From NCBI GenBank assembly GCA_046330935.1, contig JAXLRU010000004.1, forward strand, positions 496,001-560,000: a stretch of DNA of 64,000 nucleotides. Reading direction: 5' to 3'. The first letter of the stretch is position 1. The number at the start of each line of letters is the position of its first letter. Made by a program: the position numbers and the translations under genes. Source of the stretch: JAXLRU01 sp046330935 (lineage in GTDB: Bacteria; Actinomycetota; Actinomycetes; Actinomycetales; Kineosporiaceae). Of this stretch, positions 51,670 to 59,095 are shown piece after piece. Under the pieces are notes generated by a model that worked only from the letters and a program-made list of their open reading frames with translations, ran no database searches and had not been told where the DNA came from.

Positions 51670-51720
51670 CAACAACCCCCAAGACCCCCGGCGCCCCCCA
51701 TGGACCCCGAACCGACCCGC

Positions 51721-51751
51721 AGTCTGGCAGATGCCGGCGACACGAGGTCAA
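51721..51751 (-). promoter_or_regulatory. Possible promoter of the RHS operon
   Basis: TTGACC (51751-51746) and an extended TGCCAGACT with CAGACT as -10 (51726-51721) on the minus strand, spacer 19 bases, about 50 bases before the first gene. The spacing is long, so this is tentative. Confidence 0.3.
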
Positions 51752-51826
51752 GGTCGAGTTGCGGGCTGTGCATAACGTCTCCAGCAACGCGTCGCTCCGC
51801 CGGCCGTGCCCGACGCCTCCCGCCAG

Positions 51827-52195
51827 TCAGCCCTTCGGCGCACGCCCGAGCGCCCACGGCGTCACCCCGATGACGAGACACGCACCCCCGACGACGAACA
51901 GCCCGACCGCCCCCATCCCGAGCATCGCGGCGGTGGCCTTGGGCGACAACCCGGACGCGGTGGGGTCGTCGGGCAGCACCCATAGCAGCACGGCGACCAG
52001 CCCCAACGCGATGACGATCCCGAGGCAGCCGACCGCGTCGGTGAGCAGCAGCAGCGCTCACCCACGCCCGCGGAGGCGCCCTTTCACACCTGCGCGCCCC
52101 GCGCCGTCGACGGAGGACGCGGAAACCGCCTCGTCCACCCGCCACGCCCGGTACCCGCCGACCACGTGCAAGGCTTCTACCGCGGCCTCGCGCAC
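51827..52195 (-). pseudogene. Decayed duplicate of the moeZ 3' end and its downstream membrane gene
   Basis: This segment matches 53555-53900 almost base for base over long runs. Read leftward it encodes REAAVEALHVVGGYRAWRVD, equivalent to the end of the MoeZ rhodanese domain (REAGVDAVHVAGGYRAWRS). The 83-residue membrane protein follows, but with TGA where the intact copy has the TGG codon of Trp 8. Past the stop the frame continues as GCLGIVIALGLVAVLLWVLP and SPKATAAMLGMGAVG. Neither gene can be functional here. It lies between the RHS operon promoter and orphan toxin-related debris. Confidence 0.8.
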
Positions 52196-52489
52196 TGGTA
52201 GCTCGATGATGCCTTGCCCGGGGTGGTAGACGTCGTTGACGTCACCTGCGATTTGTCCCAGAAGTCCAACGGACCGCGGGTGGGGACGTCCTTGGCGCTG
52301 GCGCCGTGTCGCGACAGGTACCCCCGAGAACCGCGGTTCCGATCCTGTCGTCGATCCGTTCGAAAAGGGCGCCGACCGGGCTCGGTGTAGGCGCTGGATG
52401 CGCCGCACCTTCCTGGCCGGGAGGCGCAGAGGGAAGGGCTCAGGCCGCTTGGGCCGGGTAGGCGTCAGGGTTGTTGTCGCGATAGGTGT

Positions 52490-52631
52490 TGGAGTCGTGT
52501 GTGTCTACGTCCTACGCCGCCCCTTCTGCGTATACGTTCACGACAACCAGAACGGCGCCCGCGCCACCCGAGCCCTCAGCGCTCGGCGCCACATCACAAT
52601 TGTCGCCGCCCCGCGCGTCCACGCCTGCAGA
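52490..52631 (-). pseudogene. Fragment of an RHS core gene
   Basis: The sequence is clearly homologous to 43493-43634 inside the intact RHS gene (shared runs such as CTGCGTATACGT, CACGACAACC, CGTCCACGCCTGC). It corresponds to the region around QAWTPGGGDCAVAPSAAGLG of the intact protein. Insertions and deletions shift the frame and stops occur. It is the relic of a second RHS gene or of recombination at this locus. Confidence 0.75.
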
Positions 52632-52662
52632 CCTCAAGCATCTCGGCCGCCCTACAGGCGGC

Positions 52663-53007
52663 CTATTTGAATTGGACGCGGTCGAGTGGCGGCCAATCTG
52701 TCGGCGGTTCGTCCGTGTACCAGGACTGCTTCACAAGGGAGATTCGACCACAAGCGACCCACACAAGTATGCTCCCGATAGCGATTCCCCGATCATCGAT
52801 CACGGTGGGGCTTAAGCGCAGGGGACCGTCAGGCCATAAGCCGGTTGGAGCTTGAGAGGGAAACCCCACCTCAATGTAAGTTGACGTCCATGCCTTGACG
52901 CATGCGAGTCGCGCTTGACTCGCTAGCTCCTCACTCGATACATCCAGTCGGCCGGCTAGCGCCAACAGAATGTCCTTGAGCGACTCCGGAAACGGGCTGT
53001 CGATCAT
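52663..53007 (-). CDS. Hypothetical protein, possible orphan immunity protein
   Basis: A 114-residue protein from ATG 53007 (GGAG upstream). The N-terminal half is helical (ESLKDILLALAGRLDVSSEE). The C-terminal half has GSILVWVACGRISLVKQSWY followed by TDEPPTDWPP; a Gly-rich strand plus a W.TDE.PT ending recalls small proteins found beside polymorphic toxins. A different overlapping frame starting TTG 53113 encodes a hydrophobic N-terminus, so a frameshift may have split one longer protein. It lies between RHS debris and another small gene on the same strand. Confidence 0.5.
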   Translation of the reverse strand: MIDSPFPESLKDILLALAGRLDVSSEELASQARLACVKAWTSTYIEVGFPSQAPTGLWPDGPLRLSPTVIDDRGIAIGSILVWVACGRISLVKQSWYTDEPPTDWPPLDRVQFK

Positions 53008-53109
53008 AGAGGCTGGGCTCCAATCCGCGGGTACCTTCAACGATCATGCCGTCGATTACCACAGGTATACCCCCTGATGCGACGAGCGCGGAAAGAAGCA
53101 GAACCCGGG

Positions 53110-53487
53110 TCAAGACCCCATCACCACCGAGATCCGGTCGGGCTCAGTGTCGTCATTGACGATCAGTCGGACCGGGACGCTCGGCCCCACTTGCCGGTCG
53201 GCGAGCACATCGCCGAGGACATCCATCACGGCCAGACGCCCGGACGCCGTTGCCAGGATTCCTTGCCAAGCGACCCATGATCCGTCTTCGACGCCCTGGA
53301 AGTCGTCGACGTCGATCACGTTCACCTGCGTCGAGCCGTCAGCTTCCGACAGCGTCCCGACCGCGAGGCAGGACTCGGTGACAGCCACCGATCGCCCGCC
53401 CATCGAGTCCGGGATCAGTCCACCGTGCGGATCCATGATCAGCAGGAGTGAGTTCGACGGCCGGACCTCAACAGTCGTCACCGGCAT
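53110..53487 (-). CDS. Hypothetical protein, possible orphan immunity protein
   Basis: A 125-residue protein from ATG 53487: MPVTTVEVRPSNSLLLIMDP, then ESCLAVGTLSEADGSTQVNV, SWVAWQGILATASGRLAVMD and a final strand PVRLIVNDDTEPDRISVVMG. It reads as a compact beta-rich soluble protein. I do not know the family; its place in toxin-associated DNA, its size and composition suggest an immunity protein without its toxin. It is 67 bases downstream of the membrane gene at 53555-53806. Confidence 0.5.
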   Translation of the reverse strand: MPVTTVEVRPSNSLLLIMDPHGGLIPDSMGGRSVAVTESCLAVGTLSEADGSTQVNVIDVDDFQGVEDGSWVAWQGILATASGRLAVMDVLGDVLADRQVGPSVPVRLIVNDDTEPDRISVVMGS

Positions 53488-53554
53488 TGCCGCGGCCCTC
53501 CGTTCCGAATGATCCTTGCCAACAGCCCTTGCTCACGGCTCGCCGGTGAAAGCG

Positions 53555-53806
53555 TCAGCCCACCCGTCGCCCGCGCGCCCACAGCGCCAACCCGACGACG
53601 AGACACGCACCCCCCACGACGAGCAGCCCGACGGCCCCCACCCCGAGCAGCGCGGCGGTGGCGTTGGGCGACAACCCGGACGCGGTGGGGTCGTCGGGCA
53701 GCACCCACAGCAGCACGGCGACCAGCCCGAGCGCGATGACGGTGCCCAGGCAGCCGACTGCGGTGGCGAGCAGCAGCAGCGCCCACCCACGCCCGCGCAG
53801 CCTCAC
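53555..53806 (-). CDS. Small two-helix membrane protein downstream of moeZ
   Basis: An 83-residue protein from GTG 53806, which overlaps the moeZ stop by 4 bases. Two long hydrophobic helices, TAVGCLGTVIALGLVAVLLW and AALLGVGAVGLLVVGGACLV, are separated by LPDDPTASGLSPNAT. I know no family. A broken paralogous copy lies at 51827-52060. Coupling to moeZ and DUF3152 suggests co-expression; the role is unknown. Confidence 0.7.
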   Translation of the reverse strand: MRLRGRGWALLLLATAVGCLGTVIALGLVAVLLWVLPDDPTASGLSPNATAALLGVGAVGLLVVGGACLVVGLALWARGRRVG

Positions 53807-54972
53807 CCGCGCGCGCCAGACCCGGCAGGCCGCGAGCGCCACGCCCGGTACCCGCCGGCCACGTGCACGGCGTCCACCCCGGCCTCGCGCAGCAGCGCCA
53901 CGGCCGCGGCCGACCTGACGCCCGACGCGCAGTACACGACGACGCCGTCGGCGGCAGCGGGCAGAGACGTCACCGACGAGACGCCGTCGGGGGCGGACAG
54001 CACCGACAGCGGCACGTTCACCGACCCGGGCACGGCACCGGCGGCGAGCTCGGCGGGCTCCCGCACGTCGACGAGCACGAACGCATCCGACCCGGCGGCA
54101 CGCGCGGCCAGACGAGAATCCAATCCCTCGGCGTCCAGCGACTCCACGGCCCCGGGCACCGCGCACGTCTCGTCGGCGGTGGGCACGATCGCCGTCACGG
54201 GCTCGCGGGTCGGGTCGGGCCGTAGCCGCAGCTCCCGCCACGTGGCGGCGAGCGCGTCGTGGACGAGCACCCGGCCGAGCAGGGGACGCCCCGCACCTGT
54301 GATCAGCTTCACGGCCTCGGTGGCCATCACGGAGCCGATCACCCCGCACAACGCCCCGACGACGCCCGCCTCGGCGCAGTTCGGCACGGTGCCGGGCGGC
54401 GGCGGTACGGGGTGCAGGTCGCGGTAGGTGGGCCCGTGACCCTGCCAGAACACGCTGACCTGCCCGTCGAACCGGTCGATCGCCCCCCACACGAGCGGGA
54501 CGCCGAGCAGCGAGCACGCGTCGTCCACGAGGTAGCGGGTGGCGAGGTTGTCGGACCCGTCGATGACGAGGTCGTGCCCGGTGAGGACGTCGAGGGCGTT
54601 GGACGCGTCGAGGCGCAGGTGCCGGGCGCGCACGAGGACGTCGTCGTTGAGGGCGCTGAGCCGCTCGCGGGCGCTGTCGACCTTGTACGTGCCGATGGCG
54701 TCACGAGGGTGCAGCACCTGCCGCTGCAAGTTCGACTCGTCGACCACGTCGTCGTCGAGGACGGTGATCCGCCCCACCCCGGCGGCGGCGAGGTACAGCA
54801 GCACGGGGCTGCCGAGCCCTCCGGCGCCGACGACGGCGACGTTCGCGGCGAGCAGCCGGCGCTGCCCGATCTCCCCCACCGAGGCGAGGGTGAGGTGCCG
54901 GGCGTAGCGGGCGCGCTGCTCGACGCTCAGCGGCGGGCCCGGCTCCACCAGCGGCGGGAGCTGCCCGTTCAC
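53803..54972 (-). CDS. moeZ: MoeZ: adenylyltransferase with C-terminal rhodanese domain
   Basis: A 389-residue protein. The E1-like domain has VAVVGAGGLGSPVLLYLAAA (ATP-binding GxGGLG), DDDVVDESNLQRQVLH, and DGSDNLATRYLVDD. The C-terminal rhodanese domain (about residues 285-385) carries the active-site loop VVYCASGVRSAA with its persulfide cysteine. In actinobacteria MoeZ activates small sulfur-carrier proteins for molybdopterin, thiamine or cysteine-related pathways. GTG 54972 overlaps the DUF3152 stop by 4 bases. The four-cysteine zinc site of typical MoeB is not evident; only Cys in VPNCAEAGV and ADETCAVPG is seen. Confidence 0.93.
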   Translation of the reverse strand: MNGQLPPLVEPGPPLSVEQRARYARHLTLASVGEIGQRRLLAANVAVVGAGGLGSPVLLYLAAAGVGRITVLDDDVVDESNLQRQVLHPRDAIGTYKVDSARERLSALNDDVLVRARHLRLDASNALDVLTGHDLVIDGSDNLATRYLVDDACSLLGVPLVWGAIDRFDGQVSVFWQGHGPTYRDLHPVPPPPGTVPNCAEAGVVGALCGVIGSVMATEAVKLITGAGRPLLGRVLVHDALAATWRELRLRPDPTREPVTAIVPTADETCAVPGAVESLDAEGLDSRLAARAAGSDAFVLVDVREPAELAAGAVPGSVNVPLSVLSAPDGVSSVTSLPAAADGVVVYCASGVRSAAAVALLREAGVDAVHVAGGYRAWRSRPAGSGARG

Positions 54973-55958
54973 GGGTACGGCCACGGGTTCGGACGGCACC
55001 CCTTCAACCCCTTCGTCTGCTGCATCATCACCGGCGCGACCTTGCCGGGGCCGCTGCAGTACTCGTGCGCGTGCCCCAGGGCGTGCCCGACCTCGTGGTT
55101 GACCACGTAGTGCCGGTACCCCACGAGGTCGCCCTTGTAGTCGGGCGTCGCCAGGACCCACCGGTAGAGGGTGAGGACGGTGTTGGGGCCCGAGTGGCAC
55201 GACAGCGTCCCCATCGTCTGCAGCGGCAGGCACAGCGACGCCGACGTGCGCGGGCTGGCGAGTACGAGCGTGACGTCGGCCGAGGAGGAGTCCGTGCGCG
55301 CGAACGTGTACCCGTCGTGGGTCCAGCTGCGGCGGTCGTTGAGCGTGGCCATCGCGTAGGCGGCGAACGCTGGGCCGTCGACGTGCAGGCCCTCCTCGAC
55401 CCGCACCCGCACCTTCACGGTGCGGCCCTTGCCGGGGGCCGGGGAGCTGCCGGGCACGGTGACGAGCCTGCCCGTGCCCTTCTGCGGGATGGTGCGGTCG
55501 AGCAGCCCGGCGGCGCGGTCGGCGTCGGTCAGGCTCCCGTCGGCGCCGGCGGCCGGGGAGCTCGACGGCGACGGCGAGTCCGACGGAGACGGCGACGGCG
55601 TGTCGGACGAGGACGCCGACGGCGTGGCGGGCGCGGAGGGAGTCGAGGAGGCGGCAGGGCTGACGACGGTCGCGGCGGACGGCGTCGACGGCTCGTCGTC
55701 GCGGGTCAGCGCCCGGACGCCGGTGACCCCGGCCCAGCCCAGCAGCACCACGAGGAGGGCTCCCACCAGCGCGCGCCGGCGGCGCACCCGAGCGCTGGGA
55801 CGGCGTGGCCCGGTGCCCGCCACGCGGGCGACCCGAGGGGGCCGCGACGAGGACGGGGCGGCACCGCGACCGGCCTCGCGGCGCGGCGACGGTGAGCGGC
55901 GCATCACGGGAAACGGGTCGTCGTCGGGCCCGATGCCAGGGCCGCGTCCACCGTTCAC
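54969..55958 (-). CDS. DUF3152 secreted zinc metalloprotease-like protein
   Basis: A 329-residue protein with a basic cytoplasmic N-terminus, a membrane segment (ALVGALLVVLLGWAGVTGVR, about residues 63-82), a Ser/Pro/Thr-rich spacer (about 90-135) and a C-terminal domain. The metal signature is VVNHEVGHALGHAHEYC, an HExxHxxGHxH form, followed by a Met-turn-like PVMMQQTKG. Two conserved-looking cysteines (SLCLPLQTMGTLSCHSG) could form a disulfide. The arrangement with moeZ and a divergent TetR gene matches M. tuberculosis Rv3206c-Rv3207c-Rv3208. It probably acts outside the membrane. Confidence 0.92.
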   Translation of the reverse strand: MNGGRGPGIGPDDDPFPVMRRSPSPRREAGRGAAPSSSRPPRVARVAGTGPRRPSARVRRRRALVGALLVVLLGWAGVTGVRALTRDDEPSTPSAATVVSPAASSTPSAPATPSASSSDTPSPSPSDSPSPSSSPAAGADGSLTDADRAAGLLDRTIPQKGTGRLVTVPGSSPAPGKGRTVKVRVRVEEGLHVDGPAFAAYAMATLNDRRSWTHDGYTFARTDSSSADVTLVLASPRTSASLCLPLQTMGTLSCHSGPNTVLTLYRWVLATPDYKGDLVGYRHYVVNHEVGHALGHAHEYCSGPGKVAPVMMQQTKGLKGCRPNPWPYP

Positions 55959-56110
55959 GGCTCAGAGCATGACACGGCAGCGGCCGGCGGGAGGCGTGCA
56001 CGTGCCCACAGGGGCGACGTCGGCGCGGGCGCCGCACCCCGCCCGCCGGTACGATCGCCGCGCACGCCGGGCCAACCTCGGCACAGGACTGCCGAGGGGG
56101 TGGACCGCAC

Positions 56111-56743
56111 GTGAGCACGGCTGATGCGCGCCCGCGCGGCGTCCGCCTGCCCCGCGTGCAGCGCCGCGCCCAGCTGCTGGACGCCGCGCAGGAGGTCTTC
56201 GTCGCCGTCGGCTACCACGCGGCGGCCATGGACGACATCGCCGACCGCGCCGGCGTCAGCAAGCCCGTGCTCTACCAGCACTTCCCCGGCAAGCTCGACC
56301 TCTACCTGGCCCTCCTCGACCAGCACACCGCGGCCCTCAGCGGTGCGGTGGAGGCCGCGCTGGCGTCGACGACGGTCAACAAGCACCGCGTGGCGGCGGC
56401 GATCGAGGCGTACTTCGACTTCGTCGACCGCGAGGGCCAGCCGTTCCGCCTGGTGTTCGAGTCCGACCTCACCAACGACCCGCAGGTCCGCCGCCGCGTC
56501 GACGCGGTCTCCCAGACGTGCGGCCGGGCCATCGCCTCGGTGATCGCCGAGGACACGGGGCTGTCCGAGCCCGAGGCGCACCTGCTGGGCATGACGCTGG
56601 TCGGTGCCGCGCACGTCAGCGCCCGCGCCTGGATCGAGGACGGCCGCGCGATCCCCCGCGAGTCCGCCCACCGGTTGATCGCGCAGCTCGCGTGGCGCGG
56701 CGTGCGGGGCTTCCCCAAGCGCGACGGCGACGTCCCCGCCTGA
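56111..56743 (+). CDS. TetR-family transcription regulator (Rv3208-type)
   Basis: A 210-residue protein from GTG 56111. The N-terminal helix-turn-helix is canonical: RRAQLLDAAQEVFVAVGYHA, MDDIADRAGVSKPVLYQHFP, GKLDLYLALLD. The C-terminal ligand-binding part is helical, with TLVGAAHVSARAWIEDGR. It is divergent from the DUF3152 gene (152 bases) and followed by DUF3107, the order of Rv3207c-Rv3208-Rv3208A in M. tuberculosis. The ligand and targets are unknown. Confidence 0.93.
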   Translation: MSTADARPRGVRLPRVQRRAQLLDAAQEVFVAVGYHAAAMDDIADRAGVSKPVLYQHFPGKLDLYLALLDQHTAALSGAVEAALASTTVNKHRVAAAIEAYFDFVDREGQPFRLVFESDLTNDPQVRRRVDAVSQTCGRAIASVIAEDTGLSEPEAHLLGMTLVGAAHVSARAWIEDGRAIPRESAHRLIAQLAWRGVRGFPKRDGDVPA

Positions 56744-56908
56744 GGCGAGCGCCACGCCGCACGCAGGAGTCACCCGAGCAGCGCGACCCCGGACGAACCG
56801 GACTTCGCCCAGGGCGGACACGTCGGGCGCCCGTCGGGCGGGCGTGGCCGCCGCCGGGTGGGTTAGCCTCTCGATCGTCCAGCCGAACCGAGCAGACAGG
56901 GGTTCCCC

Positions 56909-57133
56909 GTGGAGGTCAAGATCGGCGTCCGGGACGTCGCGCGCGAGGTCGTCCTCGAGTCCGAACTGTCCCCCGAGGCCGTCGCGAAGGCCGTCGACGA
57001 CGCCCTGACCAGCGGCAGCCTTCTGAAGCTGACCGACGACAAGGGTCGGGTCGTGATCGTCCCCGCCGCGCAGATCGGTTACGTCGAGCTCGGCGCGCCC
57101 GAGTCGCGCCGCGTGGGCTTCGGCACTCTCTGA
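56909..57133 (+). CDS. DUF3107 family protein (TB9.4-like)
   Basis: A 74-residue protein from a GTG at 56909. The sequence MEVKIGVRDVAREVVLESEL, then a helix VAKAVDDALTSGSLLKLTDD, and VVIVPAAQIGYVELGAPESR matches the short actinobacterial DUF3107 family, known as TB9.4 in M. tuberculosis (Rv3208A). Function unknown; probably an ATP-site-like or RNA-associated small fold, which I cannot support further. It is followed by a hairpin shared with the convergent gene. Confidence 0.92.
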   Translation: MEVKIGVRDVAREVVLESELSPEAVAKAVDDALTSGSLLKLTDDKGRVVIVPAAQIGYVELGAPESRRVGFGTL

Positions 57134-57143
57134 TCCACCCGCC

Positions 57144-57183
57144 GCCGCCGTCCCCCGCGCCCTCAGGCCGGGGGGACGGCGGC
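57144..57183. terminator. Bidirectional hairpin between DUF3107 and the NAD-binding gene
   Basis: GCCGCCGTCCCCC (57144-57156) and GGGGGACGGCGGC (57171-57183) form a perfect 13-base stem. The stop codon of the leftward gene lies in the loop, so the hairpin also covers its last codons. Confidence 0.6.
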
Positions 57184-58158
57184 GTCGTGCTGTGCGGGGG
57201 CGTCCACGCCGGTGCGCAGGTGGTCGCGCAGGATCTCCTCCCACGGCGTCGGCGCCAGCCCCCACTGCCGCTGCGCCGCGGAGGAGTCCATCACCCACGG
57301 CCGCACGTGCTGGTGGATGACCTCGGGCATCTCCCGCAGGAACGGGACGGCGACGCCGAGCGCCCGCACCAGCCCCCAGGGCATGCGGCGCACCTTCGGT
57401 GAGGGCGCGCCGTCCAGCCTCGCGAGCTCCTCGACGACCTGACGCGAGGGCAGCGCGGCGTGCGAGGGCACGTGCCACGCCCGCCCCCACCCGGCGGGGT
57501 CGGCGGCGGCGGTGACGACCGTGCGGGCCATGTCCTCGGTGAACGTCCAGGTGTGGGGCGCGTCGGGTTCGCCGAGCACCCATGCGGTGCGGCCCTTGCG
57601 CATCGCGGTGAGCACGTGTGCGCCGAGCTGGCTCATGGAGTCGTGGCCGAGGTAGTCCGACCCGCGCGCCTCGGTGACGCGCACCCGCCCGGCCTCGTGC
57701 GCGGCGAGCGCCTCGCGCCACATGTCCGCGCGCACCCTGCCCTTGACGCCGGTGGCGGCGAGCGGGTGGTCCTCGGTCATGGGGCCCTCGACGGGGCCGT
57801 AGGCGTAGAGGTTGCCGACGATCGCGAGGACCGCGCCGTGCGCCTGCGCGGCGGCCAGCAGCGAGCCCGCGACGGGCGGCCACAGCTGGGCCCAGCGGTG
57901 GTAGGGCGGGTTGACGCAGTTGTAGATCGCGACGGCGCCGGTGCTGGCCTGCAGGAACGCGGCCGGGTCCGAGGCGTCGACGGCGACCGCCTCGACGAGC
58001 GGGTCCGACGACGGCGCGCCGGTGCGGGTGAGCACGCGCACGGTGCGCCCGTGGGTGGTGAGGGTGCGGGTCACGGCGCGGCCGACGGGGCCGGCGCCGA
58101 CGACGACGTGCAGTCCCTGTGCGGGCACGACGCGCGCGCCCAGCGTGGTGTGGCTCAT
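57163..58158 (-). CDS. NAD(P)-binding epimerase/reductase-like protein (extended SDR type)
   Basis: A 331-residue protein from ATG 58158. The Rossmann start is LHVVVGAGPVGRAVTRTL (GxGxxG near residue 20), with IYNCVNPPYHRW, NLYAYGPVEGPMTEDHPL and TFTEDMARTVVTAA as later extended-SDR features. The classical YxxxK pair is not seen, so catalysis may differ from standard SDRs. It is divergent from a TetR gene, and a palindrome overlaps its promoter, so it is very likely the target of that regulator. The substrate is unknown. Confidence 0.85.
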   Translation of the reverse strand: MSHTTLGARVVPAQGLHVVVGAGPVGRAVTRTLTTHGRTVRVLTRTGAPSSDPLVEAVAVDASDPAAFLQASTGAVAIYNCVNPPYHRWAQLWPPVAGSLLAAAQAHGAVLAIVGNLYAYGPVEGPMTEDHPLAATGVKGRVRADMWREALAAHEAGRVRVTEARGSDYLGHDSMSQLGAHVLTAMRKGRTAWVLGEPDAPHTWTFTEDMARTVVTAAADPAGWGRAWHVPSHAALPSRQVVEELARLDGAPSPKVRRMPWGLVRALGVAVPFLREMPEVIHQHVRPWVMDSSAAQRQWGLAPTPWEEILRDHLRTGVDAPAQHDAAVPPA

Positions 58159-58209
58159 GGTCGGCGTTCCTCTCGGATGGTCACCCTCGGACGAGAGCGG
58201 CTGACATGA

Positions 58210-58238
58210 ATGAGAGCAGTGCTCTCGTTTGTTGTCAA
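58210..58238 (-). promoter_or_regulatory. Promoter of the SDR gene with embedded palindromic operator
   Basis: On the minus strand TTGACA (58238-58233) and TCTCAT (58215-58210) are 17 bases apart. The palindrome GAGAGC-ACT-GCTCTC (58226-58212) sits between them and covers the start of -10, an ideal repressor site. A further GAGAGC half-site lies just upstream. The divergent TetR protein at 58269 is the obvious candidate binder. Confidence 0.65.
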
Positions 58239-58268
58239 CGCTCTCGCCTCTGGGGCAGACTGCGAGGC

Positions 58269-59006
58269 ATGACGCAGTCGGTGGCGCGCGGCGTGCGCGA
58301 GCGGGCCCGGGCCGAGATCACCCGCCAGATCGTGGAGACCGCGCGGGCCCACCTCGCCACCGACGGCGCCGCCGGGCTGTCCCTGCGCGCCGTCGCCCGC
58401 GACCTCGGCATGGTCTCCTCGGCCGTCTACCGCTACATGCCCAGCCGCGACGACCTGCTCACCGCGCTCATCGTCGAGGCCTACCGCGGGCTCGGGGACG
58501 CCGTCGTCGCCGCCGAGGCCGCCGTGCCCCGCGAGCGCCACCGCGACCGGTGGACCACCGCCTCCCACGCCGTCCGGGACTGGGCGCTGACCCACCCGCA
58601 CGAGTACGCCCTGATCTACGGCTCGCCCGTGCCCGGCTACGCGGCACCGGCCGACACCGTGGGCCCCGCCACGATCGTCGCCGGCGTGCTCTCGCAGGTG
58701 CTCGCCGACGCCTGGCACGCCGGGCAGCTGCGGCCCGACCCTCCCGCCGCCGACGGCGACGACGAGGCGTTCCTCGCCCGAGCCCTCGCCCCGCTGGAGG
58801 GGTTCACCGTCCCCGAGTTCCCCCGCGAGCTGCTGATGCGCGGCCTGATGGCCATCACCTTCGTGTTCGGGGCGGTCACCTTCGAGCTGTTCGGGCACCG
58901 GCACAACGTCGTCGACGCCGACCCCGACGTGCGCCGGGCGTACGCCGAGCTCGAGTGGCGCCGGATCGCCGCCCTCGCAGGGCTGGGCGAGCCTCCTCGC
59001 CGATGA
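58269..59006 (+). CDS. TetR-family regulator with TetR_C_13-like WHG domain
   Basis: A 245-residue protein from ATG 58269 (GAGGC upstream). The DNA-binding domain is clear: RAEITRQIVETARAHLATDG, LSLRAVARDLGMVSSAVYRY, MPSRDDLLTALIVEAYRGLG. The C-terminal domain has WALTHPHEYALIYGSPVPGY, the WHP/YGSPVPGY pattern of the TetR WHG ligand-binding domain. It probably represses the divergent SDR gene and itself through the palindrome at 58212-58226. Confidence 0.93.
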   Translation: MTQSVARGVRERARAEITRQIVETARAHLATDGAAGLSLRAVARDLGMVSSAVYRYMPSRDDLLTALIVEAYRGLGDAVVAAEAAVPRERHRDRWTTASHAVRDWALTHPHEYALIYGSPVPGYAAPADTVGPATIVAGVLSQVLADAWHAGQLRPDPPAADGDDEAFLARALAPLEGFTVPEFPRELLMRGLMAITFVFGAVTFELFGHRHNVVDADPDVRRAYAELEWRRIAALAGLGEPPRR

Positions 59007-59095
59007 CGGGGGACCCGCGCGAATCCTTTGCCCCGCCCCGCGCCTCTCGTGGTGGGCGCGGCACCTCGCCGCGCCGCCAGCAGCAGGAGGCGCGA

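Noticed and set aside
51600..52145. Leftward frame starting in the duplicated segment as a gene
   Set aside because: It is a frame-shifted reading of the decayed moeZ/membrane gene copy and of the LamG upstream region.
52196..52489. Possible gene between the duplicated segment and the RHS fragment
   Set aside because: Open frames here are short and Arg/Pro-rich with no start signal; I see nothing supportable.
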